64,000 nucleotides of DNA, taken from contig NIOB01000008.1 in NCBI GenBank assembly GCA_002189105.1, positions 62,001-126,000 of the forward strand, in the 5' to 3' direction. This DNA is from Saccharibacillus soli (GTDB lineage: Bacteria; Bacillota; Bacilli; Paenibacillales; Paenibacillaceae). The notes beneath the pieces were generated by a model, which ran no database searches, had not been told where the DNA came from, and saw nothing but the letters and a program-made list of their open reading frames with translations. Shown here one piece after another: positions 54,701 through 63,889 of this stretch; the first letter of the stretch is position 1, and each line of letters opens with the position of its first letter. The position numbers and the translations under genes were made by a program.

Positions 54701-55609
54701 TTACTTGTGACGACCGGCACCGAAAGGCCCGTGTCCGAATCCTTCATGACCGCTCGGCAGTTCAAGCGGCTCGACTTTTTGCCCCGTCACGTCAATATCC
54801 TGCGGCACTGTCGTTCCTACCTGACTGATGGCGCTGTCGATGGACGCTTGCAGATCAGTCTGCTGTCCAGTTTTATCCAGGCCGGATACCCCGATTGTCG
54901 TCTTGATGGTCGAGATCGCGCCGTCCTTCACCGTAGCTTCCAGACGCACGCTGTCCACACGACCGTTCGACACGATCGGGAACAGGGAAGCATGATCGAA
55001 GTCTGCCCAGTCCGACTGCCATTTGGCTTCTTGACTCAGGCGATCTTCACCGTGCTTCGCACTGGCTTCCAATACGGCGTTCATTGCCAGATTAGCCAGC
55101 TCCGGAATCTGGGCATCAGTCAGGCTGAGCGTAATGGTGTCTCCATTTTCCGTAAACCGATTCTTGATGTCGCCCAGCAGCAGATCGCTCGCCGCTTCAG
55201 CCAGCCGCAGCGCGCTTGGCGATGCTTCAATCTCCTTGTCACCGCGATCCTTCATTCCAGCGGCATCCATGGAATAATACTGATCGCCTTTACGCAGGAT
55301 TACCTTGCCGTTTTCCGTGGCCTGTTCGACGTTTAATGTCTTGCCGCCGATGTTCAGCTTCCCGGACGAGTAGCGTTCTTCGCCTGCCGACTGCACCTGG
55401 AACGTTCCGCTGGCAGTGACTTTGCCGCTTTGTTTCCATTCAATCGTCGAATTCATGGTGGAGTTGTCCAACTGCATCGTCTTGACCGCTGCCGAGCGGA
55501 AGTCGTCATAGGCATTGCCACTCGCATAAGCGGCTGCTCCCAGACTTGCCGTTACGACCATGCCCGCTGCCATAATACCGATCGTCTTGTTTCTTACGGT
55601 TCTTTTCAT
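54701..55609 (-). CDS. Secreted LolA-like protein in the ABC exporter operon
   Basis: 302 residues with a signal peptide (TIGIMAAGMVVTASLGAAAYA). The mature protein has alternating beta strands of the LolA/LppX-like type (STIEWKQSGKVTASGTFQVQ, KVILRKGDQYYSMDAAGM, DSVRLEATVKDGAISTIKTTIGV) and ends in a Gly/His-rich tail (GHEGFGHGPFGAGRHK). Such folds bind lipophilic molecules. As first gene of an operon with an ABC exporter it may be a receptor or immunity-type partner. GGAGCGATGAAGG precedes the ATG. A three-half-site regulator box lies about 95 nt upstream. Confidence 0.72.
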   Translation of the reverse strand: MKRTVRNKTIGIMAAGMVVTASLGAAAYASGNAYDDFRSAAVKTMQLDNSTMNSTIEWKQSGKVTASGTFQVQSAGEERYSSGKLNIGGKTLNVEQATENGKVILRKGDQYYSMDAAGMKDRGDKEIEASPSALRLAEAASDLLLGDIKNRFTENGDTITLSLTDAQIPELANLAMNAVLEASAKHGEDRLSQEAKWQSDWADFDHASLFPIVSNGRVDSVRLEATVKDGAISTIKTTIGVSGLDKTGQQTDLQASIDSAISQVGTTVPQDIDVTGQKVEPLELPSGHEGFGHGPFGAGRHK

Positions 55610-55700
55610 CCTTCATCGCTCCTCTGATTTGGGGTTGGGGTGAGGTTTCTTGTTTACATCCTCATCCTAAATCCGAGGCATAAACTCTCTGTGCACACTT

Positions 55701-55729
55701 TCTAAACAAACCTTAAACAGTTCGTAAAT
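55701..55729 (-). promoter_or_regulatory. Three-half-site operator upstream of the secreted protein/ABC operon
   Basis: On the minus strand ATTTACGAACT, GTTTAAGGTTT, GTTTAGA: three TTTA-type half-sites at an 11-nt period, as OmpR/PhoB regulators bind. A near copy lies upstream of the kinase gene at 58180-58208. Confidence 0.65.
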
Positions 55730-55856
55730 ATTGTTCCGGCTTCTGTCTTGAGCATGAAAAAAAGGACCCCCGCCAACCAGCGAACGTCCCTGACTTCAGC
55801 ATTTCCTTATTTGGCAAATCCCACTCTCCAGAAATCCAATCCGTATCCGTCCAGCG

Positions 55857-56561
55857 TTAGGCTTTTAGTCGATACCCGGCTCCCCATACGGTCTGAATCA
55901 TCTTGGGGTCACTCGGGTTATCCTCGATCTTCTCACGCAGACGATTGATGTGAACCGCTACCGTAGCACTGTCACCGACCGCGTCGTAGCCCCAGATTTT
56001 TTCATACAACGTTTCCTTGGCCAGCACCATATCGACATGTTCGACCAGAAACAGCAGCAGCTCATATTCCTTGTTTTTGAGTGTGAGTTCCTCTCCCCGC
56101 ACATAGACGCGCCGGGACTGGGGACGGATGACGATCTGACCGACCTTCAGCTCTCCTCCACCTATAGCTCCGCCTGCTCGCTGACGAAGGCGCTCATACT
56201 GCGCGAGATTGGCTTTGACACGTGCAACCAGTTCTCCGGGTGAAAAAGGCTTCACAATATAATCGTCCGCCCCCAACCCCAGTCCCCGGATCTTGTCAAT
56301 GTCCTCCTGTCTGGCTGTCACCATCAAGATCGGAATGTCCAGCGTCTCACGCAGCTTGCGGCATACCGCAAACCCATCTGCTCCCGGCAGCATGACGTCC
56401 AGCAGAATCAGATTGAATTCTCCGCTGCTCCCTCGCTCGATTCCGGTTATGCCATTATCGGCAATCTCCACCGTAAATCCGTCGATCTCCAGATAATCGC
56501 GTTCAATCTCGGCGATAGCAAGGTCGTCTTCGACAATAAGAATCTTCCGCTCTGGATTCAT
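55857..56561 (-). CDS. OmpR-family response regulator
   Basis: 234 residues. Receiver residues: IVEDD, phospho-acceptor Asp in LILLDVMLPGADG, LMVTARQ, YIVKPF. Winged-helix DNA-binding domain at about 130-230 (LTLKNKEYELLLFLVEH, VAVHINRLREKIEDNP, WGAGYRLKA). Its ribosome site GGGAG is inside the kinase gene end and the gap is three nt. Kinase-first order is less common than regulator-first. Likely binds the 11-nt-period boxes before its own operon and before the ABC operon immediately downstream. Confidence 0.93.
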   Translation of the reverse strand: MNPERKILIVEDDLAIAEIERDYLEIDGFTVEIADNGITGIERGSSGEFNLILLDVMLPGADGFAVCRKLRETLDIPILMVTARQEDIDKIRGLGLGADDYIVKPFSPGELVARVKANLAQYERLRQRAGGAIGGGELKVGQIVIRPQSRRVYVRGEELTLKNKEYELLLFLVEHVDMVLAKETLYEKIWGYDAVGDSATVAVHINRLREKIEDNPSDPKMIQTVWGAGYRLKA

Positions 56562-56564
56562 GGA

Positions 56565-58046
56565 TCATTCTCCCTTCTTGACGGCAGTGGGCAGCTCAAT
56601 AACGATACGCAGCCCGCCACTTCTACCGTGTTCAGCATAGATTTTCCCGCCCATAAACGTAACTGCTTTTTCCGAAATCGCCAGTCCCAGACCGCTGCCC
56701 CGATGGGGACTGCTGCGCGAAGCATCGCTGCGATAGAAAACGTCGAACAGCTTGGGCAGCGCTTCATCCGTCACACCCGGCCCATCGTCCTCTACTTCAA
56801 GGCGCAGCGTATCTCCCTGCCTAACCGCGTGAACCGACACCGTAACTTTCGGACGCTCCTTGTACTTGAGACTATTTTCGACAATGTTGGATAGCACGCG
56901 CCGGAACTGCACCGGATCAGCATGCAGGATCACGCCCTCTTCCAGCCTGCCCATCTGCACGACCAGTCCCTGCTCGGCATACTCCTCAGCCACCGCCTGG
57001 AAAAATTCACCGACCTCCTCACGCAGATCCAGATCTTCGGGATAGTTTGGGTAATCGCCCAGATCCATCTTCGAGAACAGGAACAGCCGCGAGACCATAT
57101 GGTCGATGTCTTCGGCTTTGTGCTTAATCATGCCTGCATATCGGCGCTGCGCTTCATGAGTCGTCGCCACGCCATCCAGCAGCCCTTCGGCATACGCCTT
57201 GATCGAAGTAAGCGGAGAACGCAGATCATGCGAGATGCCGGCCAGCAGCTCTTTGCGGTTCATCTCCTGCTTCTGCACCGCCCAGACCGACTCCTTGAGC
57301 CGCCCTGCCATCTCGTTAAACGCTTCGCACACCGGTCTGAATTCATCCTTGCGCGTGTATTCAATCCGATGATCCAGATTACCGTCGCGGATCTGCGTAA
57401 CGCCGTCCGACAGAATCTGAAGCGGCTGCCGAATCTTCTGGAAGACGAACCTCGTCAGGAAGCGGCTGGTGAAAAAGACAACCGCGATCATGCCAAGCAT
57501 CAGCGACACCGGAATCCATCCTGCATGCGGGCGAGGATGAGCGTCCTGTACGTCCTCAGGCACTCGCGTGCTGTACAGCTCGATGCGATAACCGCTGCCC
57601 TCTTCGGTTTCAATCTGCGAGACATACAGCTCCCGCCCCCCCTTGCCCACAAGCCCCGTTCCACCAAGCGCATTCAATGCCTGATTCAGCGGCTCGTCTA
57701 CAAAAGTCTCCGTGCCCAGCGCATACCTCGGCACCTCGTTGATGACTTTCCCATCCCGCGTCTCGTAGGCTCGCAGCGCCATATCGTTGCTCGCCAGCAG
57801 CTCCTTCACACGATTCACGACCAGCTCCGTATGTCCGGAAGAGGCCGCGTCAGGATTCTCCAGAATCTGCTCGGCTCCCTGCATCACGGAATCCCGCGCT
57901 TCGTAATAATCCTGACTGCTGCTGAACTTGAAGTCGAACTGCGACCACAACAGCAGCGCCAGAAGCGCCGCCAGCATTAAGGCCAGGACAATTGGAATCA
58001 CAATCATCAAGATATTCGATATAAAAAGCCTGCGTCTAATCGTCAT
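56565..58046 (-). CDS. Sensor histidine kinase
   Basis: 493 residues. TM1 at about 11-37 (LMIVIPIVLALMLAALLALLLW), an extracellular domain of about 145 residues, TM2 near 185-205. HAMP (FQKIRQPLQILSDGVTQI), H-box LLAGISHDLRSPLTSIKAY, N-box IVENSLKYKE, G1 VEDDGPGV, F-box LFDVFYRSD, G2 GSGLGLAISEKAV. Start chosen at MTIRRRLF, which has GGGAG eight nt upstream. First gene of the two-gene operon. Confidence 0.93.
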   Translation of the reverse strand: MTIRRRLFISNILMIVIPIVLALMLAALLALLLWSQFDFKFSSSQDYYEARDSVMQGAEQILENPDAASSGHTELVVNRVKELLASNDMALRAYETRDGKVINEVPRYALGTETFVDEPLNQALNALGGTGLVGKGGRELYVSQIETEEGSGYRIELYSTRVPEDVQDAHPRPHAGWIPVSLMLGMIAVVFFTSRFLTRFVFQKIRQPLQILSDGVTQIRDGNLDHRIEYTRKDEFRPVCEAFNEMAGRLKESVWAVQKQEMNRKELLAGISHDLRSPLTSIKAYAEGLLDGVATTHEAQRRYAGMIKHKAEDIDHMVSRLFLFSKMDLGDYPNYPEDLDLREEVGEFFQAVAEEYAEQGLVVQMGRLEEGVILHADPVQFRRVLSNIVENSLKYKERPKVTVSVHAVRQGDTLRLEVEDDGPGVTDEALPKLFDVFYRSDASRSSPHRGSGLGLAISEKAVTFMGGKIYAEHGRSGGLRIVIELPTAVKKGE

Positions 58047-58179
58047 GGCAAATCTCCCATTTCGGTTGGGTATAAGCGAAGCGTGAGCAGCTGTAAACTG
58101 TACACAGCGAAGCAGGCATAACATGCCCTCCGCTGCCCATGTTCGTTATCTGCATGATAGCACGTCACCCTAACCCGGA

Positions 58180-58208
58180 GCTAAACGGAAGTTTAACAGT
58201 TCTTAAAC
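58180..58208 (-). promoter_or_regulatory. Three-half-site operator upstream of the kinase/regulator operon
   Basis: On the minus strand GTTTAAGAACT, GTTAAACTTCC, GTTTAGC, again an 11-nt period. Aligned with the box at 55701-55729 most positions agree, including GAACTGTT and GTTTAG. A candidate -10, TATCAT, follows about 20 nt downstream. Confidence 0.65.
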
Positions 58209-58255
58209 CAGCCTGGCAGCACGAAGAAGTCAGGAAGGTGAAACGAGGGGACAGC

Positions 58256-58301
58256 AAAAAACCTGCTTGCAGCGCCGGAGATTTGGCGGCAAACAGGTTT
58301 T
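58256..58301 (-). terminator. Terminator of the EmrB-type MFS gene
   Basis: Minus strand AAAACCTGTTTGC pairs with GCAAGCAGGTTTT, inner CGCC/GGCG pair, followed by TT. Confidence 0.7.
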
Positions 58302-58421
58302 GGGATTGCGGTGATGGTGTGGTTACCCAAGCTTGCAAAGGGAAAAGCAAAGTCGGTGTGGAGTTCAGACTTACCGCCAAGGCTTGCTCCTGATGATTGC
58401 GGCAGAAGGCAGATTGTCCTC

Positions 58422-59966
58422 TCAAGCCTTCACAGTTTTTCCTTTGCCCCGTCCTTCTGCCGTTTGTGCGGATACATCGTCGGCTGCGCCGGAAGGCTTC
58501 CTGTCCTTGTCTATCGGTTCGCCGCCTTGGCGGCGTTTGCGTGTAAACAAGCGCCAGCCGGTCAGCAGGGCACCGACTACGCAGATCGAGGCCGATACGG
58601 TGAACACCACGTGCATACCCGTGATGAAAATATCCGGACGATCCGGAATCAAGCCGGTGACGCGCTGCCCCGCTTCTTGGCTCATGACGCCAAACAGCGT
58701 CGTGGTGGCCACGGCAATGCCGACGACCATGCCCAGATTGCGGATCAACGAGTTGACGCTTCCGGCTACGCCAAGACGTGGGCGCGGCACAGTAGACATA
58801 ACCAGTGAGTTGTTCGGCGACTGGAACATCCCTCCGCCCAGACCCAGCAGCGCGATAAAGGAGCCAACCACGGGCAGGGTGCTGCCTTCATGCAGCGAGG
58901 ACAGCCCCGCCTGAGCGCCTACCATAAGCAGCAGTCCGATGAAGGTCAGCCATTCCGAACCAAAGCGATCCGACATGGCGCCGCTTAACGGAGCCACGAC
59001 GACCATCACCAGCGGATAGATCATCATCATCCAGCCCGCACTGCTGGGCGACAGGCCGAGAATGGACTGCAAGTAGAATGGAGCGATGATGTTGTAACAG
59101 AACATGCTGACGAATACCAGAAATCCACACAGGATGCTCAGAGAAAACAATGGATTACGGAACAAACTCAAATCCAGCATCGGTTCGTGAATCCGCGATT
59201 CCACGCGCAGGAATACCACGAATGCAGCAGCAGCAAATGCCAGCAGAGAAAGGATGCGCCAATCCCCATACCCAACTTCCTGCCCGATCAGAATCGCAGC
59301 GATGAGGGACACAATGAAGGCGGCGAACAAGAGGCTGCCCCCTCCATCCACCCTTTTTTTCGCCGTGCGAATGTCCTGCGGCAGCAGCTTCCAGCCGAGT
59401 ACAATGGCAATCAGTCCAATCGGGACGTTAATCCAGAAGATCGACTCCCAGCCGAGTGACGAAACCATCAGCCCGCCAACGCCCGGCCCGGCGATGCTGC
59501 CCAGCGATACAAAGGTACCGACCAGCCCCAGCGCCTTGCCGCGTTCGCTGCCGGGGAAAATGTCAGTGACGATGCCCTGGCTGTTCGCCATCATGACCGA
59601 GGCTCCAATCGCTTGCACAATACGTGCACCGATCAGCGTGGCCAGTGATCCGCTGAGTCCGCACAATAACGAACCCAGAACGAAGATGATCGCTCCCACT
59701 CTAAAAATGCGAATCTTGCCAAAAATATCACCCAGCCGTCCAAACAGCAGAATAAACGAACAGATCGCCATCAGATAGATGCTGGAGATCCACTGCGCGT
59801 GACCCAGCTCCAAGCCCAGACTGCTGGAAATCGAGGGCAGCGCCACATTGACGATACTGCCGTCCAGCGTAGCCATAAACGTAAAAAAGTTCAGAATAAT
59901 CAGGATCTGCCAACGCCGCCGCTGCACCTGCGGGTCATCCTGATAAGAAGTTACAGCTGGATTCAC
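58422..59966 (-). CDS. EmrB/QacA-type MFS drug exporter (DHA2, 14 TM)
   Basis: 514 residues, fourteen helices. Family motifs: NFFTFMATLDGSIVNVALPSI in TM1 (the DxxIVNVALP motif), GRLGDIFGKIRIF in loop 2-3, and TM5 motif C GLVGTFVSLGSIAGPGVGG. It should expel toxic organic compounds using the proton gradient. The start is GTG with GGAGGTG five nt upstream; an ATG six codons earlier has no ribosome site. Divergent from a MarR gene, with two palindromes between them. Confidence 0.92.
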   Translation of the reverse strand: MNPAVTSYQDDPQVQRRRWQILIILNFFTFMATLDGSIVNVALPSISSSLGLELGHAQWISSIYLMAICSFILLFGRLGDIFGKIRIFRVGAIIFVLGSLLCGLSGSLATLIGARIVQAIGASVMMANSQGIVTDIFPGSERGKALGLVGTFVSLGSIAGPGVGGLMVSSLGWESIFWINVPIGLIAIVLGWKLLPQDIRTAKKRVDGGGSLLFAAFIVSLIAAILIGQEVGYGDWRILSLLAFAAAAFVVFLRVESRIHEPMLDLSLFRNPLFSLSILCGFLVFVSMFCYNIIAPFYLQSILGLSPSSAGWMMMIYPLVMVVVAPLSGAMSDRFGSEWLTFIGLLLMVGAQAGLSSLHEGSTLPVVGSFIALLGLGGGMFQSPNNSLVMSTVPRPRLGVAGSVNSLIRNLGMVVGIAVATTTLFGVMSQEAGQRVTGLIPDRPDIFITGMHVVFTVSASICVVGALLTGWRLFTRKRRQGGEPIDKDRKPSGAADDVSAQTAEGRGKGKTVKA

Positions 59967-59987
59967 GTTTACACCTCCGCTCATTTA

Positions 59988-60046
59988 GTTGCGTACGCAA
60001 CGAATTGTTTCGTTTAGTTTACGTCATTATGGTTGCGTACGCAACC
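59988..60046. promoter_or_regulatory. Twin MarR operators between the MFS pump and marR
   Basis: GTTGCGTACGCAAC at 59988-60001 and GGTTGCGTACGCAACC at 60031-60046, both perfect palindromes, 44 nt apart centre to centre (about four helical turns). A marR promoter, TTGTTT (60005-60010), 17 nt, TATGGT (60028-60033), lies between them with its -10 touching the second palindrome. The first palindrome is just upstream of the pump's ribosome site. Confidence 0.85.
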
Positions 60047-60126
60047 AACATTCGTTACAATTTTTAGACAAGGATTCTCTTCCGGCCTTACAGGAAACGG
60101 AGTCCGCGAAAGGAGCCGATTCCGGC

Positions 60127-60543
60127 ATGAACGAACGTTATCCGATCAGCAGGTGGATCTCCCTGCTCTATCGACAGAACCAGAAGCAGCTCAAGGAGCG
60201 GCTCAAACCCTACGGACTGGGCGGAGGCGGCCAGCATGTTTTTCTCAAAAACATTCTGCTCCATCCGGGCATCCGTCAGGATCAGCTGACCGCCAACCTG
60301 ATTTTCGATAAAGCGACTACCGCACGGGCGGTGCAGCATCTGGAGCAGGAAGGGTATATCGAACGGCGTATTGATGAACAGGATCGACGATCCTATCTGC
60401 TGTATCCCACGCCCAAAGGCGTCGATTTCCTGCCGGTGCTTCAGCGCCTGCTAAACGAACATAATGCCGTTGTCACCCGTAACCTTAGCGCGGAAGAAGA
60501 ACAGACCCTCGCCAATCTGCTGCAAAAAATGTACGAAGGCTGA
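60127..60543 (+). CDS. MarR-family repressor
   Basis: 138 residues. Winged helix at about 35-105: GQHVFLKNILLHPGIRQDQLTANLIFDKATTARAVQHLEQEGYIERRIDEQDRRSYLLYPTPKG, which contains the DxRxxxxxLT-type wing (DEQDRRSYLLYPT). The ATG of MNERYPISRW has AAGGAG 11 nt upstream; a long upstream extension has none. It most likely represses itself and the divergent MFS pump via the two GTTGCGTACGCAAC palindromes. Confidence 0.9.
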   Translation: MNERYPISRWISLLYRQNQKQLKERLKPYGLGGGGQHVFLKNILLHPGIRQDQLTANLIFDKATTARAVQHLEQEGYIERRIDEQDRRSYLLYPTPKGVDFLPVLQRLLNEHNAVVTRNLSAEEEQTLANLLQKMYEG

Positions 60544-60634
60544 AGGATGAGCTTATCTTTCTTACCCCGTGCCGCTCCCCATGTCTCTTGAATCCACCAA
60601 TGTATGCACCAATCAATCAACAAACCCGCCAACA

Positions 60635-60674
60635 CCAAAAGGACAGTACCGCATGTACAGCACTGTCCTTTTGG
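60635..60674. terminator. Bidirectional terminator-like hairpin between marR and fabV
   Basis: A perfect 13-bp stem CCAAAAGGACAGT with ACTGTCCTTTTGG around a 14-nt loop; the T run is within the stem. Confidence 0.7.
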
Positions 60675-60766
60675 CCTAACTGTTCTGTTCGTCAGCGTGG
60701 ATGCTTTTCATGCCGGCTTATAAAGCCCTAACACATCGCCGTCCAGCGCAGGAGCATAAACTCCCC

Positions 60767-61978
60767 TTATTTTTCTACAATAAATAAGCGTCCTTCCGGC
60801 ATCGACACGTTCGGATCGGTATCCGCTTCCTCGTCTACGCCTTCCAGTCCAAAACCAAACAGAGCAAAGAACTCTTTCCGGTATCCGGCCAGATCGCTCA
60901 GTTCCTCGACATTCTCGGAGGAAATCTGCGTCCACAGCTGGGCGACTTCCGCCTGGACATCCTCCCGCATCTCCCAATCGTCGATGCGAATTCGCCCTTC
61001 CGTATCGGTCGGTACTTCGCCATTTCCGTACAGCCGATCCGCGAACAGTCGGTAAGTCTGCTCGATGCAGCCTTCGTGCAATCCTTTCTCCTTCATCACC
61101 TGATACAGGGCGGAGATATACAGCGGAACGACCGGGATCGCTGAGCTGGATTGAGTCACAAGTGCCTTGCTGACCGAGACAAAAGCCCGGCCGCCATGGG
61201 CAGCCAACTGTTCGTTAAGCTGATGGGCGGTCTGTTCCAGATGGTCTTTGGCCCGTCCAATCGTGCCTTCCCGATAGATGGGCTGAGTGAGTTCCGGCCC
61301 GATATAGGAATAGGCAATGGTCGTCGCTCCATCTGCCAGCACGCCGCCTTCCGCGAGTGTATCGATCCAGAGCTTCCAGTCATCGCCGCCCATGACCGTG
61401 ACCGTTGCGGCAATCTCTTCCTCCGTGGCAGGGTGCAGCGTAACGTCGCTGACTTCTCCGTTGTGGAAATTCACCGTCTTGTTGGTATACGAAGTTCCGA
61501 TCGGCTTCAGCACCGAGTTGGCGATTTCCCCGGTATGGGGATCGACGCGGCGAGCCGTAGCCACGCTGTAGACGACCAGATCGACCTTGCCCAGCTCCTG
61601 GCGAATCACTTCAACCGTTTTGGCTTTGGTGTCATCCGCGAAGGCGTCACCCGCCACGCTAAACGATTTCAAGCCCGCTTCGGCGGCTTTACGCTCGAAG
61701 GCTGCCGAATTGTACCAACCCGCCGAGGCGGTGCGATTGTCGCTGCTCTTGCTCGGGCGATAGACGCCTACCGTTGCGGCTCCGGCGCCAAAGGCAGCGG
61801 CAATTCGCGCTGACAATCCATAGCCTGTCGAAGCACCGATGACGAGTACGTTCTGAGGGCCTTTCTTCAGACGCGGCTTGGCCGCGATATAGTCAATCTG
61901 CTCCTGCACCTGTGCCGCGCAGCCTACCGGATGAGCAGTCGTACAAATGAATCCACGTGTTCTTGGTTTGATAATCAT
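60767..61978 (-). CDS. fabV: Enoyl-[acyl carrier protein] / trans-2-enoyl-CoA reductase
   Basis: 403 residues. FabV is a large single-domain short-chain-reductase relative that saturates the enoyl chain in fatty-acid elongation using NADH. The N-terminus IIKPRTRGFICTTAHPVGC is diagnostic, the cofactor fold is VLVIGASTGYGLSARIAAAFG, and the Tyr-X8-Lys active site is read in YSYIGPELTQPIYREGTIGRAK. FabV is little affected by triclosan. The ATG has GCGAGGG nine nt upstream. It is a single gene with no other fab gene near, so it may be a second enoyl reductase beside FabI or FabL elsewhere. Confidence 0.95.
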   Translation of the reverse strand: MIIKPRTRGFICTTAHPVGCAAQVQEQIDYIAAKPRLKKGPQNVLVIGASTGYGLSARIAAAFGAGAATVGVYRPSKSSDNRTASAGWYNSAAFERKAAEAGLKSFSVAGDAFADDTKAKTVEVIRQELGKVDLVVYSVATARRVDPHTGEIANSVLKPIGTSYTNKTVNFHNGEVSDVTLHPATEEEIAATVTVMGGDDWKLWIDTLAEGGVLADGATTIAYSYIGPELTQPIYREGTIGRAKDHLEQTAHQLNEQLAAHGGRAFVSVSKALVTQSSSAIPVVPLYISALYQVMKEKGLHEGCIEQTYRLFADRLYGNGEVPTDTEGRIRIDDWEMREDVQAEVAQLWTQISSENVEELSDLAGYRKEFFALFGFGLEGVDEEADTDPNVSMPEGRLFIVEK

Positions 61979-62144
61979 CGAGTAATCCCTCGCTTTTCCG
62001 TTCATCATTGAAGTCTGTATTTACAGCTTAATCGGTCTATCCATCCCAGATCGTCCATGGGCATACACAATATTGTAACAATTTTTCGTCACTTCGGCAC
62101 TCTTTGGATCTTTTTCGTTCTCACCCAAGATCCTATCGAACAGC

Positions 62145-62176
62145 AAAAAGGCAGCTCCCGGGATGCGGGAACTGCC
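62145..62176 (-). terminator. Terminator of the chemoreceptor gene
   Basis: Minus strand GGCAGTTCCCG, 4-nt loop region, CGGGAGCTGCC and TTTTT. Confidence 0.92.
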
Positions 62177-62208
62177 AGAATCTACATACATGTATCTACC
62201 TGATCCGT

Positions 62209-63609
62209 TTAGATCAATAGTTCCTGTGGAGAAGTTGGACGAACCGCCTCATCTCTGCCTGAAACAGCCTTGGCTTCCGATGCTTCAATCGCACCCTTTT
62301 CTCCTTGTGGGCTGCCTTCAAAACGGAAATAACTAGAGATATATTGCAGACGCTTGGAGCTTTCGTTCGTGCGTTGTGCCTGAACAGCAACTTCGTTGGA
62401 TGTGGTCAGGACATCGGAAGCTTGGGCAAAAATACTTTCCGTGCCTTCTGCCGCTTCGTTGTTAGCCGCCGCAATCTCGCTGATCGCTTTGGATAGATTC
62501 TGTACCGAAGCACTGAGCTGCTCACTGGTCGCACTGAAATCCGACACCATATTTTCGATGTACAAAGCATCTTGCAGATAAGCATCTGCGTTACCCTGCA
62601 TCATTTTGTAGTCGGCTGCGATTTCTGTCGTCATCAGTTTCAACAGACGACCGGAATGAGTCTGGAGATTATCAACCGAACTCACCACTCGCTCAGTCAC
62701 GGTATGAATCTGCTCGACGGACTGCTTCGAGGCATCGGCCAATTTGCGAATCTCATCTGCGACGACGGCAAAGCCCCGGCCTGCTTCTCCGGCTCTGGCC
62801 GCTTCGATGGAAGCGTTCAAGGCGAGCAGGTTGGTCTGCTGGGCGATCTGGAGAATGGAATCTGCCAGCTCGCGGATCATGTTGACGGAGTGGGATTCTT
62901 CAAGAGCCAGATCCAGTTGGGTTTTGACGTCACCATACACCTTGGACGTTTTCTCAACTGACTGCGATAGATTCTCCTGCACTTCCATCGCCCTTCCGCT
63001 AACTTGTCCGGCCTGCTCCGCTCCCTCTTCGGCACGTTGGGCAATCGAACCAACGGCACGTTCAAATTCCTGGGTCGAAGCATCGATCTCCTGCGCAGAA
63101 GCGGCGGTCTGCTGCATACTGGCGGCCATCACCTCAGTTGTCGAGGTTACTTCACCCAGCAGCTTTTCCATCCGTTTGAACTTCTCTTCAGCGACTATAT
63201 TCGCGTCTCTAAGCTCTGCGGCTTCACGGGTTACACCGGACAGCAGATGTTCTGCCGACTCGCGCATCCGTTCCAATGCCCGGCTGAGTGTTCCTGTTTC
63301 ATCATTGCGTGCCAGATACTGTTCAGGCACATGTTCGGTAAAGTCTCCATCCGACATCCGGTCGAGTTGAGATGCAGCGGCTTGAATCGGTCGAACAATG
63401 CCTCTTACAATGAAGAACAGAAGCACGAAGGAAACGACGAAACCCAACACCGAAATGACCATCGGACTGACATGCATCACATTGGCACGCTGCACGAAGT
63501 CACTCATCAACACAACACTTAGCAACGTTGGAAGCAGCATACCCAATACAGCTGTAGCTAACACCCTAGTGAGCAAACTTCCGACCAGCAGTCTTAAACG
63601 GTTTTTCAT
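62209..63609 (-). CDS. Methyl-accepting chemotaxis protein without extracellular sensor domain
   Basis: 466 residues. Two membrane helices (about 12-35 and 48-68) are joined by only about a dozen residues, so there is no ligand domain outside the cell. HAMP follows ([22 protein letters not shown]), then the long coiled-coil signalling domain with the tip motif [20 protein letters not shown] that binds CheA and CheW. It probably senses membrane state or works with another protein. AGAGGTG precedes the ATG. Single gene. Confidence 0.92.
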   Translation of the reverse strand: MKNRLRLLVGSLLTRVLATAVLGMLLPTLLSVVLMSDFVQRANVMHVSPMVISVLGFVVSFVLLFFIVRGIVRPIQAAASQLDRMSDGDFTEHVPEQYLARNDETGTLSRALERMRESAEHLLSGVTREAAELRDANIVAEEKFKRMEKLLGEVTSTTEVMAASMQQTAASAQEIDASTQEFERAVGSIAQRAEEGAEQAGQVSGRAMEVQENLSQSVEKTSKVYGDVKTQLDLALEESHSVNMIRELADSILQIAQQTNLLALNASIEAARAGEAGRGFAVVADEIRKLADASKQSVEQIHTVTERVVSSVDNLQTHSGRLLKLMTTEIAADYKMMQGNADAYLQDALYIENMVSDFSATSEQLSASVQNLSKAISEIAAANNEAAEGTESIFAQASDVLTTSNEVAVQAQRTNESSKRLQYISSYFRFEGSPQGEKGAIEASEAKAVSGRDEAVRPTSPQELLI

Positions 63610-63889
63610 TAATCTGCACCTCTTCTGCCTTTATTGATAGTCAAGAGTAAAAAGCAACTTTAGACCCACTTTTATCTAGAAACGCAACTTCATTCTCTAT
63701 TTACGGTTCGTTCCCCTGTCAAACAAGGTCTTTAGATCTGGTTCTTACTATCTATTAGCTATTATAGCCAAGTGAGCGAACATTTAAACACTTGTTTACG
63801 AATTTGTCGAAATTTTATTTTCCACAATTCAATATAAGACAAATCACAAAACGGATCATCCGTTTACTTCAATCCAAAAGGAGAAGACT
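63610..63889. other. Divergent intergenic region
   Basis: 280 AT-rich nt between the chemoreceptor (minus) and the last gene (plus). A TATAAT on the minus strand at 63761-63766 is a candidate -10 for the chemoreceptor, with no clear -35. No repeat or fold recognised. Confidence 0.4.

Noticed and set aside
58139-58393. Small gene between the kinase and the MFS pump
   Set aside because: The frame overlaps the operator box and a terminator hairpin and lacks a ribosome site.
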